Below, piece by piece: positions 44,230 through 52,925 of a stretch of 64,000 bases of DNA. Source of the stretch: an uncultured Clostridia bacterium. Lineage in GTDB: Bacteria > Bacillota > Clostridia > Oscillospirales > CAG-272. Numbering within the stretch: the first letter of the stretch is position 1; each line of letters begins with the position of its first letter. Location of the stretch: assembly GCA_944391815.1 (NCBI GenBank), contig CALXUV010000002.1, positions 1 through 64,000 of the forward strand, written 5' to 3'. The notes under the pieces are model-generated. The model did not search any database, was not told where the DNA came from, and worked only from the letters and a program-made list of their open reading frames with translations. Position numbers and translations under genes: made by a program.

Positions 44230-44390
44230 AAAGATGCCGGATTTTTAACACCATATGCCCGGGTTCTACCGGGACAGTAAAACAAACATATGCCCGAATA
44301 GCTTAATAAAAGCAGGCAGCATTAGTCCTATGCTGTCAGATGGCGGTCAAAGTCCGTCTGAGGGAACAATTTATTTATATTTCAAAGCGA
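44230..44390 (+). ncRNA. Candidate structured RNA upstream of the zinc-ribbon gene
   Basis: Within a 400-bp gene-free gap, this stretch is GC-rich and can fold locally: CCCGG/CCGGG around GTTCTA (44258-), GCTT/AAGC, GCAGCAT/ATGCTGTC (about 44319-44339) and CAGATGG/CCGTCTG (about 44339-44362). CATATGCCCG occurs twice (about 44252 and 44288). It directly precedes the ribosome site of the zinc-ribbon gene. It could be a cis-acting leader or an independent RNA; I cannot assign it to a known class. Upstream, AGGGAGTCAAT occurs twice (about 44089 and 44126). Confidence 0.4.
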
Positions 44391-44400
44391 GGTAAAAACC

Positions 44401-44676
44401 ATGTACGAGGACAAGACATTAGTATGCAAGGATTGCGGTGCGGAATTCGTTTTTACGGCGGGTGAACAGGAGTTCTACGCGGAAAAAGGTTTCCAGAACG
44501 AACCCCAGAGATGCAAAGAGTGCCGTGCAAAAAGAAAGAACGCGGCAAAACCCCAGAAAGAGTATTTCACCGCCCCCTGTGCACAGTGCGGAAAAGAAGC
44601 AAGAGTTCCTTTCCAGCCCACAGGAGACAGACCGGTACTTTGCAGCGAATGCTTTGCTGCTTCAAAGAATCAGTAA
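44401..44676 (+). CDS. Small zinc-ribbon protein with four CxxC motifs
   Basis: 91 residues with CKDC (about 11), CKEC (about 39), CAQC (about 60) and CSEC (about 80), enough for two zinc sites. The N-terminal half (LVCKDCGAEFVFTAGEQEFY) matches the zinc-ribbon family common in Clostridia. It is probably a cytosolic nucleic-acid or protein-binding module; function unknown. AAGCGAGG provides a ribosome site. The gene has its own long, potentially structured leader and a strong terminator, suggesting high expression. Confidence 0.9.
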   Translation: MYEDKTLVCKDCGAEFVFTAGEQEFYAEKGFQNEPQRCKECRAKRKNAAKPQKEYFTAPCAQCGKEARVPFQPTGDRPVLCSECFAASKNQ

Positions 44677-44742
44677 GGCGAAAAGTCTCGGGAATTGTAC
44701 ATTCTTATAAAAATTTTTTTTAGTCCGACTGTACAAAACCAC

Positions 44743-44774
44743 AGCCGCATGCCGCTTGGCATGCGGCTTTTCCT
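44743..44774 (+). terminator. Strong terminator after the zinc-ribbon gene
   Basis: AGCCGCATGCC pairs perfectly with GGCATGCGGCT around a GCTT loop, followed by TTTCC. Confidence 0.93.
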
Positions 44775-45305
44775 TATTAAAACAAGCTTTTCAGTATAAT
44801 GTTGAAACAGAGGGGTGTAGTAAGTGTTTAAGCTTCAGAGAGTGTAAAGAGGAATTTTAAAACCCGGCAAAAAATTTTTTCTGTTTTGCACCCGTGCTTT
44901 TGATTGTTTATTTACCTGTTCTTGCGGATAAAAAGTAATTTACTTATGCCAAAGTGACGTACCTATTCCCATGTTAAAAGGCTGTTTACCCCATTTATTT
45001 CGGCAGCTTGGTTTTCTGCCGTTGACAAGTATATTGAAAATATAGTAATTTTTGCCTGATTCGGAATTGGTCAGAGAGTTTATACACGCGCAGGAAAAAA
45101 TTTTAAGTTTTTTTAAAAAAGACTATACAAACCGAAAAATATATGCTATAATAAATCCGTGTCACAGTAAAATGACTGTATTAAATATTCAGCAATTTTT
45201 GTCTTTTATGGTGACATTGTAACAATAAGAAAGAAAAAACAGTGTGTTTGCTGACAAAATCCGGGATAAGTCCCGACAAGGAAAAAACTTGAAAAGGTAT
45301 CGGTA
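44775..45305. other. Intergenic region before rlmB
   Basis: No gene seen in about 530 bp. An extended -10 element TGCTATAAT ends at 45152 and is the likeliest rlmB promoter, although its -35 region is weak. Confidence 0.5.
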
Positions 45306-46058
45306 ATGGACGAAACAAAAGAGCAAATCGGAAGCAATCTTATAGTGGGCAGAAACGCCGTGCTTGAACTTCTGAAAAGCGGCAGGACGGTGGACAAGAT
45401 TCTGATAAAGGACGGCACCTGGGAAGGTTCAATTAAAGAGATCGCCGCTCTCGCAAAAGAAAAACATATACCGACGGTAATGTGCGGTAAGGGCAAACTT
45501 GACAAGGTAGCGGCCGGGGAAGTGCATCAGGGTGTAATTGCCTGCGTGCCGGAAATTGAATACAGTACCGTCGACGGTATACTTGAATATGCGTCGGAAA
45601 GAGGCGAAAAACCGTTTATCTGCATAGCGGACGGTATAAACGACCCGCATAACCTCGGTGCGCTGATCAGATGCGCAGAGGCTGCCGGCTGTCACGGACT
45701 GATAATACCGAAAAGAAGAAGCGTAACTCTTAATGCCACGGTTACAAAGTCTTCTGCGGGAGCCGCCGTGCATCTGCGGGTAGCCAAGGTGACGAACTTA
45801 GCGGCGACAATTCAGGAGTTAAAGAAAAAAGGACTGTGGATATATGCGGCGGAAGCGGACGGAAAGAATTACAGAGAATGTGAGATAATTACGCCGGCGG
45901 CATTTGTTTTCGGTTCGGAAGGTGACGGGGTTTCGAGAATAGTCAAAGAAAACTGTGATTTTGTTTTGTCGATACCGATGAAAGGAAAGGTCAATTCCCT
46001 GAATGTTTCTTCCGCTGCGGCGGTGATACTGTTTCACGCCGGCGGATTTTTCGGATGA
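45306..46058 (+). CDS. rlmB: 23S rRNA 2'-O-ribose methyltransferase (RlmB/TrmH family)
   Basis: 250 residues of the SPOUT class with a trefoil knot. An N-terminal substrate-binding domain opens IVGRNAVLELLKSGRTVDKIL. Knot motifs are GINDPHNLGALIRCAEAAG (motif 1, catalytic Arg), FVFGSEGDGVS (motif 2) and IPMKGKVNSLNVSSAAAV (motif 3). It methylates a guanosine ribose in 23S rRNA or acts on tRNA; paralogues look alike, so the target is inferred. AAAGG precedes the start. The next gene starts 24 bp later, so the two are likely cotranscribed. Confidence 0.9.
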   Translation: MDETKEQIGSNLIVGRNAVLELLKSGRTVDKILIKDGTWEGSIKEIAALAKEKHIPTVMCGKGKLDKVAAGEVHQGVIACVPEIEYSTVDGILEYASERGEKPFICIADGINDPHNLGALIRCAEAAGCHGLIIPKRRSVTLNATVTKSSAGAAVHLRVAKVTNLAATIQELKKKGLWIYAAEADGKNYRECEIITPAAFVFGSEGDGVSRIVKENCDFVLSIPMKGKVNSLNVSSAAAVILFHAGGFFG

Positions 46059-46082
46059 TAAAAGCGGCAAAGGTAAATACTG

Positions 46083-48695
46083 ATGAAAGGGGAAAAAATG
46101 GAAGAAAAAAATCTGGCAAAAGAAATGCTTGAAAAGATAGAAAAGTACAAACAGGATTCGTCCGGCGCCGGCGGGGATGGTACCGTTAGCGACGTCGGGA
46201 TAAAAAACAAAACCGTAAACCCGGAAGACGGTGAAAAAGAAGTGTTTTTCGAAGGAGATTCCGGACAGCTCCGTTTCGGCGGACCGAACGATACCGTAAG
46301 CGGAGGCGCAGATCGGTATGCGGACGGAAAAACTTCTGAGGAAGATACAGATGTTCCGGAAGGAATATACTTCGCTCCGGGTGAGCCGGAGGAAAATAAA
46401 GCCGGCCTTTCCGAGGAGGTAAACACGTCGTACGGTCAAAAAATACAGACGGAGGGTTATGACGCCGGAAATTACAGCGAATCAGCTGTAAGGGAAAAGT
46501 GGCTTGCCGACGGAGTGCAGCTGACATTTCTTGATATGGGGGATCAGGCTGACGAGGATTACTCGGTTACCGGTTATCCGGTCGGAAAAATCTCCGATGA
46601 GTATGAAAATCAGTTAAAACAGGACCTTCGTGATTCAGCGGAAGAACTTCCGGAGAGCAAGGCAACGGAAGAACCGGAAACCGAAGAAATTCCGGAAGGT
46701 ATTCCCGACGACGGCGACTATTCAAACGATGTCTGGGACGAAAGCGACAGGGTGCTTTGGAACGCCAAAAAACGGTATATGGATTACTGCGGACAGCTTA
46801 CCGTTCCGCCTCTTAAAATGACCAAAGAAGCTCCGGAAGGGTTAAAAAAAGAGAAAGGCAAAATACGCGAAAGCTCCGGTTACCGGTGTGAGATGAGCGA
46901 AAGACTTCCGGCGTTTACCGACGGAATAAACGGCGGCAAGAATTCGGAAGGCTACATAAAAAGAGAAAAGGAATACTGCGAACAGCGGGAGAGTGAGCGG
47001 TCAGGTAAACTGCTCAGTAAGCTTAGATCAGGTTTTGCCAGAACAGTTGTCACGTTTGTCGTAATGTGTTCGGTACTGCTCCTTGAAAACATCAGCTTTT
47101 TTGTCGGGAAATTCACTGAAACACAGATAAGCGGAACAGGTCTTTATTTCCTGCTCGGTGCACAGCTTCTTTTGCTCATAGCAGGCGTGGTGATGGTTGC
47201 GGACTCAATTGCCGATGCGCTTAAATGCTTTGCAAAAGGCGTATACATTCCTGAGCTTCTGACTTTCGGAATCGTTACCTTTTCCATCATTTATCATATC
47301 GTTTTGTTGGTAAGGGGAAATATACCTTCCGGTGCGGCGCTTTTCGGTACATCTGCGGCGGTGTCGGTTTTCCTTACCTCGCTTTACAGATACAACATGC
47401 TGAAAAGAGAATATACCGTTTTTTCCGTGGCGTCCTCGTACGGAAAATACCTGACCGAGGTGAAAATGCTCGGCATGCGTAATTCGCCGGAGGGAAAAGC
47501 GTTTGAAGGCTACATTTCTCCCGACGCAAGTCTTTACAGAATGAACCGTGTCAGCAGAATTGACGGCGTATATGACACAAGAGCGGTAAGGGACGAATGC
47601 GGAGGACTTATACGCAAACTGGTCATCTGTATAGTTTGCGCTACCGTCGTTACCGGCGTTGTTTTCGGGCTTTTAAGACAGGATGTTGTTAACGGAGTGC
47701 TCAGCGCTATGACGTTTGCTTCGTTTTCCGCACCTTTGTGTGTTTTTGTCGCAATGTACAGACCGAGAGTAAAGGCGGCTGAAATATCAGCAAAAGCCGG
47801 AGCGGCACCGGTCGACTTTGACGACGAGGGCGACGATTTCGACGAAAGCATTATCATGATAGACGACGGCGAGCTGTTCCCGCCGGAAAAGCTGGTTACC
47901 GAAGGCTTTGAAATGCAAAGATCGGAACAGCTTGAAAAGCACCTTTCAAGAGTTTTTGCGCTTTTCAGCACAATAGGCGGCTCGCTTTCATCGCTTTTCA
48001 AAAACATGGAAGGCGGACTTGAAAAAATACAGGACATAGTTGTAACAGACATAGACGATCACGGAATATCGGCAAAGGTCGACGGAAAATTCGTCAGAGC
48101 CGGTTCAGAGGAATACCTTGCGCAGTTCGGAATAAGGGTAAAGAGATACGACAAGCTGATATCAAGAAACACAAGGGTTATGTATATAGCGGATGAAGAA
48201 GTGTTTTTTGCAAGAGCAATACTTACTTTCAGACCGGACGAAGAAGTTGTAAGGAAAATATCGGAGCTGAGAAATACCGAAACGGTGTTTTCGCTCAAGA
48301 CCTGCAATCCTTGTATAGACAAGGAACTGCTGTTTTTCTCCACCGGACTTGAGCCGGAACTTATCAGACTGATAAAATACAGCCCGAGTGATAATCTCGG
48401 ACCGCTGGATACAGACAGAGAGGGAATGCTTGTTTCGAAGAACGGAGCGGCGGGACTTCTTACCGCAATGCTTGAGTACAAGAGACAGAAGAGACTGATA
48501 ACCGGTGGAGCGAGACTTGCCGGTATTGCCTGTGCGATCGGAGCGATAGCGGCACTGGTTACGGTGGCTTTCGGAATAGATTTCGGATTTGTTTCGCTTA
48601 TGTCTGCGGCACTCCACGGAATACTGTCGCTGACGGCTTATGCATTGTGCGGCAGACGTGCAATAAACACGAAAAGCAAGATGAAAAAGGACTGA
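46083..48695 (+). CDS. Degenerate P-type ATPase-like membrane protein (pseudo-ATPase)
   Basis: 870 residues. Residues 1-315 are acidic and disordered. Membrane helices are at about 320-342, 352-376, 391-410 and 419-436, then about 75 cytosolic residues, helices at about 511-531 and 538-559, a cytosolic region (560-805) and two last helices (809-855): the 4+2+2 plan of P1B heavy-metal ATPases. The cytosolic part keeps their flow: SIIMIDDGELFPPEKLV stands where DKTGTLT should be (D594-D595), DHGISAKVDGKFVRAGSEEYL matches the N domain, and RVMYIADEEVFFARAIL with FRPDEEVVRKISELR matches the P domain. The ion-binding CPC, the TGE actuator motif and GDGxND are missing. It probably does not pump ions; the role is unknown. 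Confidence 0.75.
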   Translation: MKGEKMEEKNLAKEMLEKIEKYKQDSSGAGGDGTVSDVGIKNKTVNPEDGEKEVFFEGDSGQLRFGGPNDTVSGGADRYADGKTSEEDTDVPEGIYFAPGEPEENKAGLSEEVNTSYGQKIQTEGYDAGNYSESAVREKWLADGVQLTFLDMGDQADEDYSVTGYPVGKISDEYENQLKQDLRDSAEELPESKATEEPETEEIPEGIPDDGDYSNDVWDESDRVLWNAKKRYMDYCGQLTVPPLKMTKEAPEGLKKEKGKIRESSGYRCEMSERLPAFTDGINGGKNSEGYIKREKEYCEQRESERSGKLLSKLRSGFARTVVTFVVMCSVLLLENISFFVGKFTETQISGTGLYFLLGAQLLLLIAGVVMVADSIADALKCFAKGVYIPELLTFGIVTFSIIYHIVLLVRGNIPSGAALFGTSAAVSVFLTSLYRYNMLKREYTVFSVASSYGKYLTEVKMLGMRNSPEGKAFEGYISPDASLYRMNRVSRIDGVYDTRAVRDECGGLIRKLVICIVCATVVTGVVFGLLRQDVVNGVLSAMTFASFSAPLCVFVAMYRPRVKAAEISAKAGAAPVDFDDEGDDFDESIIMIDDGELFPPEKLVTEGFEMQRSEQLEKHLSRVFALFSTIGGSLSSLFKNMEGGLEKIQDIVVTDIDDHGISAKVDGKFVRAGSEEYLAQFGIRVKRYDKLISRNTRVMYIADEEVFFARAILTFRPDEEVVRKISELRNTETVFSLKTCNPCIDKELLFFSTGLEPELIRLIKYSPSDNLGPLDTDREGMLVSKNGAAGLLTAMLEYKRQKRLITGGARLAGIACAIGAIAALVTVAFGIDFGFVSLMSAALHGILSLTAYALCGRRAINTKSKMKKD

Positions 48696-48884
48696 ATGTA
48701 AAGAGAAAGGCTGTTTGATTCTGCTTTTTTATCAATCCGAGAAAAGTCAAAAGGCAGGGAAGCGGTAGCGGTGTTCGTCCGAAAATCAGCGATGGGAGAA
48801 ATATCGCATTTCAAAGATATATTCATAACGAAAACCGCCTGAAAAACGGAAAACTGCTGACTTTTTGTATCAGCAGACCGCCAT

Positions 48885-49096
48885 AAGACAGGGTAGCAGC
48901 CAACCGATACCGGATAAAGACCGGAAACAGACATAAAAATACAAAAATGTCAGACGTCATAAACAGGGTAGCAGCCAACTTATACCGGATAAAGATCGGA
49001 AACAGACATAAAAATACAAAAATGTCAGACGTTATAAGACAGGGTAGCAGCCAACCGATACCGGATAAAGACCGGAAACAGAAATAAAAATACACG
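48885..49096. repeat. Three-copy ~75-bp tandem repeat
   Basis: The landmark GGGTAGCAGCCAAC starts at 48891, 48966 and 49042 (periods 75 and 76). Units are nearly identical and contain ATACCGGATAAAGA, CGGAAACAGA and AATACAAAAATGTCAGACGT. The array sits in the 475-bp gap before the radical-SAM gene and ends against a terminator hairpin. There is no spacer diversity. Confidence 0.95.
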
Positions 49097-49158
49097 AAGG
49101 GCAGCGGCGGAGAAACGGATAAGCAGTAAATGTCCGCAACCGGCCGGCTGCCCTTTTT
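49097..49158 (+). terminator. Terminator hairpin 12 nt before a start codon (possible attenuator)
   Basis: AAGGGCAGC (49097-49105) pairs perfectly with GCTGCCCTT (49147-49155), followed by a T-run to 49158. The ribosome site AGGTGA and ATG (49171) of the radical-SAM gene follow at once. No promoter is visible between hairpin and gene, so the gene must be reached by read-through or regulated antitermination. Confidence 0.7.
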
Positions 49159-49170
49159 GCAGGTGAAACA

Positions 49171-51021
49171 ATGGAACTTGAAAAAATACTGAAAAAAGTG
49201 TCAAAGCCGGGAAGATATACAGGCGGAGAATACGGACAGATCATAAAAGACAAGGAAAAGATTTCGGCAAGAGTGGCGTTTTGTTTTCCCGACTCGTATG
49301 AGATAGGAATGTCAAACCTCGGAATGAGAGTGCTTTATCATTCCCTTAATCTTATGCCGGACGTCTGGTGCGAAAGAGCATTTTCGCCGCTTCCTGATAT
49401 GGAAAACGAAATGCGTGCAAACGGCATTCCGCTGTATGCACTCGAAACCTTTGACAGCGTCAAGGATTTCGACTTTATGGCGATAACCCTGCAGTACGAG
49501 CTCTGCTACACAAACGCACTGAATCTGATAGATCTTGCAGGTCTTCCTCTGCGGGCGTCGGAGCGTGACGAAAGCTTTCCTCTGGTTATAGGCGGCGGAC
49601 CGTGCACCTACAACGCCGAACCGCTGTGCGAGTTTTTCGACGCCTTTTCGATAGGCGAGGGTGAGGAAGCACTCTGCGAGATGGTACGGCTTTACATTGA
49701 TATGAAAAAAAGCGGCAGGTACAGTAAAAAAGAGTACCTGCGTGAGCTTTCGCATATAAACGGCTTTTATGTGCCATCGCTGTATGAGGTTGAGTATGGC
49801 AGTGACGGAGCGGTAAGTGCTTACCGACCGCTTTATCCGGATGTTCCGGAAAAGGTGGTAAAGAGGATAATCGGGAATATGGACAAAGCGCCGTATCCGG
49901 ATAAATTCGTAATGCCATATATTGAAACGGTTCACGACAGAATAACGGAAGAGGTTTACCGTGGCTGTATAAGAGGATGCCGTTTCTGTCAGGCGGGAAT
50001 GGTATACCGACCGGTAAGGGAAAAATCGCCCGACACTGTAAACGATCAGATAAAATGTCTATACGAAAACACGGGTTATGAGGAAGCCTCACTGCTTTCT
50101 CTGTCGGTAAGCGACTATTCAGAACTCTCTTTGCTTACCGAAAAACTGCTTTCATGGACCGATGAGAAAAAGGTGAACCTTTCGCTTCCTTCGCTTCGTG
50201 CAGACACCTTTTCAAAGGAGCTGATGGAGAGAATATCGCATGTAAGACAGAGCGGTCTTACATTTGCGCCCGAGGCGGGAACTCCGAGACTGCGTGACGC
50301 CATTAACAAAAACGTTACGGAGGAGGAGATACTGTCGGCGTGCAGGCTTGCTTTTGAGGGCGGAAAAAACAGCGTCAAGCTTTACTTTATGCTGGGACTT
50401 CCGACTGAAACGGAGCAGGACCTTGCCGGAATAGCCGCACTTGCAAAAACGGTAGTTGACGAGTATTATAAATGCGAAAAGAGAGTCAAAGGTAAAAACG
50501 TTCAGGTTACGGTCAGCTGTGCCTGCTTTATACCGAAACCTTTCACGGCGTTTCAGTGGGATGCACAGGACAGCATAGAATCGCTGACCGAAAAACAAAA
50601 TTATGTACGGGGACTGATAACCGATAAGAGAATAAAATTCAATTATCACGACGCAAGAGCGTCAAGAGTTGAGGCAGCGCTTGCCAGAGGCGACCGTAAA
50701 ATGTCAAAGGTGCTTATTGAAGCGAGAAAGCTCGGAATGTCGTTTGACTCATGGGACGAGCATTTCAGCTATGAAAAATGGGAAAAAGCTTTTGCACAGG
50801 CGGGGCTTGATATGGGCTTTTATGCTAACAGGGCTATCCCTGCGGATGCGGTGCTCCCTTGGGATATGATAGATATCGGAGTAACAAAAGCGTTTCTTAA
50901 AAGAGAGTACGATAAGTCGAGAAAATCGGAGCCGACGCCGAACTGCAAAGAAAAATGTTCCGGCTGCGGTGCAAACAGATTGGGGGGAGTAACGAAGTGG
51001 TGCCCGAAAATATCAGAATAA
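49171..51021 (+). CDS. B12-binding-type radical SAM protein, TIGR03960 family
   Basis: 616 residues. The N-terminal ~240 residues are a B12-binding-like domain (FPDSYEIGMSNLGMRVLYHSL start). The radical-SAM cluster motif is YRGCIRGCRFCQAG (CX3CX2C) near residue 268, with downstream APEAGTPRLRD and FMLGLPTETEQDL typical of the superfamily. A C-terminal cysteine cluster (CKEKCSGCG, WCP) may hold another metal. The family is widespread in Clostridia with no defined reaction; an RNA-modifying role has been suggested by association only. Its 3' end overlaps the TIGR03936 partner by about 25 bp. Confidence 0.92.
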   Translation: MELEKILKKVSKPGRYTGGEYGQIIKDKEKISARVAFCFPDSYEIGMSNLGMRVLYHSLNLMPDVWCERAFSPLPDMENEMRANGIPLYALETFDSVKDFDFMAITLQYELCYTNALNLIDLAGLPLRASERDESFPLVIGGGPCTYNAEPLCEFFDAFSIGEGEEALCEMVRLYIDMKKSGRYSKKEYLRELSHINGFYVPSLYEVEYGSDGAVSAYRPLYPDVPEKVVKRIIGNMDKAPYPDKFVMPYIETVHDRITEEVYRGCIRGCRFCQAGMVYRPVREKSPDTVNDQIKCLYENTGYEEASLLSLSVSDYSELSLLTEKLLSWTDEKKVNLSLPSLRADTFSKELMERISHVRQSGLTFAPEAGTPRLRDAINKNVTEEEILSACRLAFEGGKNSVKLYFMLGLPTETEQDLAGIAALAKTVVDEYYKCEKRVKGKNVQVTVSCACFIPKPFTAFQWDAQDSIESLTEKQNYVRGLITDKRIKFNYHDARASRVEAALARGDRKMSKVLIEARKLGMSFDSWDEHFSYEKWEKAFAQAGLDMGFYANRAIPADAVLPWDMIDIGVTKAFLKREYDKSRKSEPTPNCKEKCSGCGANRLGGVTKWCPKISE

Positions 51022-51641
51022 AATTTCATAAAAAGGGGAGACTGATATACATTTCCCATCTTGATCTTTGCAGAACGGTATGCCCGGCAATGATAAGAGC
51101 CAAAATTCCGCTGTGGTATACCGAGGGCTTTAATCCTCATCCGAAAATGGTTTTCGCTCAGCCGCTTCCGCTTTTCGTGGAAAGCAGGTGCGAGCTACTT
51201 GATATTAAGATAACGGAACCGACGCCGTGCGAAGAGATAGCGAAAAGACTGAGACAGGCATTGACGGATGACCTATATGTCGAGGAGGTATATCCCGCAA
51301 AAGCGAAGTTTCAGGAGATAGAGTATGCAAAATACACCGTTTGCGGAGATGAAAGCTTTGCAGATGTGGCATGCGGTGTGTTTGACTCGGAACACCTGAC
51401 CGTTGAAAAGAAAGGAAAAAGCGGAACTGTGTCCACTGACATTCTTCCTCAGATAAAAAGTGTTCAAAGGACAGGTGAAAAGGAGTTTGAATGCGTGCTT
51501 TCCGCTTCTGCTTCATCGTATCTCAATCCCATGCTTTTCTGCAAGGCAATAGCAGAAAAAGCCGGAATACAGGACGGCGAGCCGGATGTCAGAATAATAC
51601 GTACCGGTTGGCAAAAGAAAGATATGAGCGAATTCCGTTAA
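50997..51641 (+). CDS. TIGR03936/DUF2344 radical-SAM-associated protein
   Basis: 214 residues, the usual companion of TIGR03960 proteins and sometimes fused to them. Conserved features at the N-terminus: IRIKFHKKGRLIYISHLDLCR and GFNPHPKMVFAQPLP. There is no radical-SAM motif of its own. A strong GGGGGGAG lies 6-8 nt before the GTG at 50997 (a second GTG is the next codon), so I start there rather than at the longer in-frame ATG. Function unknown; probably works in complex with the preceding protein. Confidence 0.9.
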   Translation: MVPENIRIKFHKKGRLIYISHLDLCRTVCPAMIRAKIPLWYTEGFNPHPKMVFAQPLPLFVESRCELLDIKITEPTPCEEIAKRLRQALTDDLYVEEVYPAKAKFQEIEYAKYTVCGDESFADVACGVFDSEHLTVEKKGKSGTVSTDILPQIKSVQRTGEKEFECVLSASASSYLNPMLFCKAIAEKAGIQDGEPDVRIIRTGWQKKDMSEFR

Positions 51642-51655
51642 GTTTTCGCAAAAAA

Positions 51656-51994
51656 TCAGCCTTTCGGAGTTTTGAAAAAGACAATGCGCTCAATTCTCGC
51701 GAGAGATTCAAGTGCGTAGCGTCCCGCTTCCGAACCGTCGCTTTCGGTTAAGCGTGCGTGAGCGTGCGAGCGCAGGCTTACAAGAGCCTCGTTGTAGCAC
51801 TCCGAGTCAACTGAAAGCTTTATAATGAAACTGTTATCTGAAAAAAGCTGCAACGCCTTTTCGGCACCCTCCGGGGTGCCTTTTTCAATTTCTTCCGTTA
51901 CACGGCGGCATACGCCGTCGCAGTAGAGTGTGGCAGTCAGCGTCAGACCTGTCAGCAATATAAGACAAATCGCCGCAATTATAAAGTTTTTCAT
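51656..51994 (-). CDS. DUF4363 family protein
   Basis: 112 residues. One N-terminal membrane helix (residues 3-22, FIIAAICLILLTGLTLTATL) is followed by a helical extracytoplasmic domain. DUF4363 proteins are typically encoded right after a DUF421 gene, as here (16-bp gap). AAGGAG precedes the start on the minus strand. The function is unknown; a helper of the DUF421 membrane protein is implied by context. Confidence 0.8.
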   Translation of the reverse strand: MKNFIIAAICLILLTGLTLTATLYCDGVCRRVTEEIEKGTPEGAEKALQLFSDNSFIIKLSVDSECYNEALVSLRSHAHARLTESDGSEAGRYALESLARIERIVFFKTPKG

Positions 51995-52010
51995 ATTTAT
52001 TTACTCCTTG

Positions 52011-52667
52011 TTAAAATCCGGACTTTTTCTGACCGTCTTCTTTAAGGATCAGGTTTTCGCCGCCGCTGTCGTCAACGGTGTAAAGCAGTATCTGCCCGAA
52101 TGTTATGTTTCTTTCAGAAAGTTTTCTTGTCACTTCGTCTTCCGTAATTCCTGCCATTTCAAGTCCGAACCGGTTTATCTTTCCGTCAGAAATCACAACA
52201 TGTGCAAGACCGTTTCTGCCGACGTCTGATTTTGAGAAAACCGAAAGCTCTCCGTTTTCTTCGATGATAGCATATTCAATGTCGGAAATATCGGAAATTC
52301 CCTTTATTCTTGCCTCTGAGATAAACTCCTCTATGCCGAGAGGGAGTGAACCGAGTGCCTTTTCACTGAGTTTTCCTTTGCAGATTATAAGCTGAGGCTT
52401 TCCGTCGAAAACCTTGCGAAGCTTTTTGTTTTTCGATACAGCAAAGGCGGTGATCATTTCTATGCAAAGTATTGTCAGAACGGGTATAAGCGAAAAGGTG
52501 ATCGGTATGTCGGTGTCGCCGATCGGAAGCGCCGCAACCTCGGAAAGAACAAGAACGCTTACAAGCTCGGTAATCTGCATCTGACCAATCTGACGCTTTC
52601 CGCCTATACGCATCGAAAACATAAGTATAAAGTAAACCAGAAGCGTGCGGACAAAAACAACAAACAT
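52011..52667 (-). CDS. DUF421 (YetF-type) membrane protein
   Basis: 218 residues. Three membrane helices occur in the first ~85 residues, containing the family hallmark MRIGGKRQIGQMQITELV. The cytosolic C-terminal domain follows (LIICKGKLSEKALGSL, EEFISEARIKGISDISDIEYAIIE). Related Bacillus YetF-type proteins are linked to spore and membrane functions, but activity is undefined. ATG 52667 follows GTGAGG; the longer version would use that same GTG as start. It is cotranscribed with DUF4363 and diverges from nifJ. Confidence 0.9.
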   Translation of the reverse strand: MFVVFVRTLLVYFILMFSMRIGGKRQIGQMQITELVSVLVLSEVAALPIGDTDIPITFSLIPVLTILCIEMITAFAVSKNKKLRKVFDGKPQLIICKGKLSEKALGSLPLGIEEFISEARIKGISDISDIEYAIIEENGELSVFSKSDVGRNGLAHVVISDGKINRFGLEMAGITEDEVTRKLSERNITFGQILLYTVDDSGGENLILKEDGQKKSGF

Positions 52668-52856
52668 ACAAAACCTCACAAAAAAAGATGATAATAAGCC
52701 GGAAATTTCCGGGAAATCCTCAGAAACTGCGCCGGGAAAGCCCGACCGAAAACACCATCCGTGCTGTAAGACAAAAAATGAGGATAAGAATAATGTGGCA
52801 GAAAAGGTAATTTATTATTCGCTCAAAAAAAATTTACAATTTGTCGCCGGCGACTC

Positions 52857-52885
52857 TTTACTTTTTTTTGTAAATGTGGTATACT
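52857..52885 (+). promoter_or_regulatory. Promoter of nifJ
   Basis: TTTACT (52857-52862), 17-bp spacer ending in TGTGG, TATACT (52880-52885), 40 bp before the start codon. Confidence 0.75.
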
Positions 52886-52925
52886 AAAGCAGTTATAATT
52901 TTTGAAATCTTTCAAGGAGGCAAAA

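Noticed and set aside
44438..44723. Alternative frames over the zinc-ribbon gene
   Set aside because: They lack the CxxC pattern and ribosome site of the true frame and run into the terminator region.
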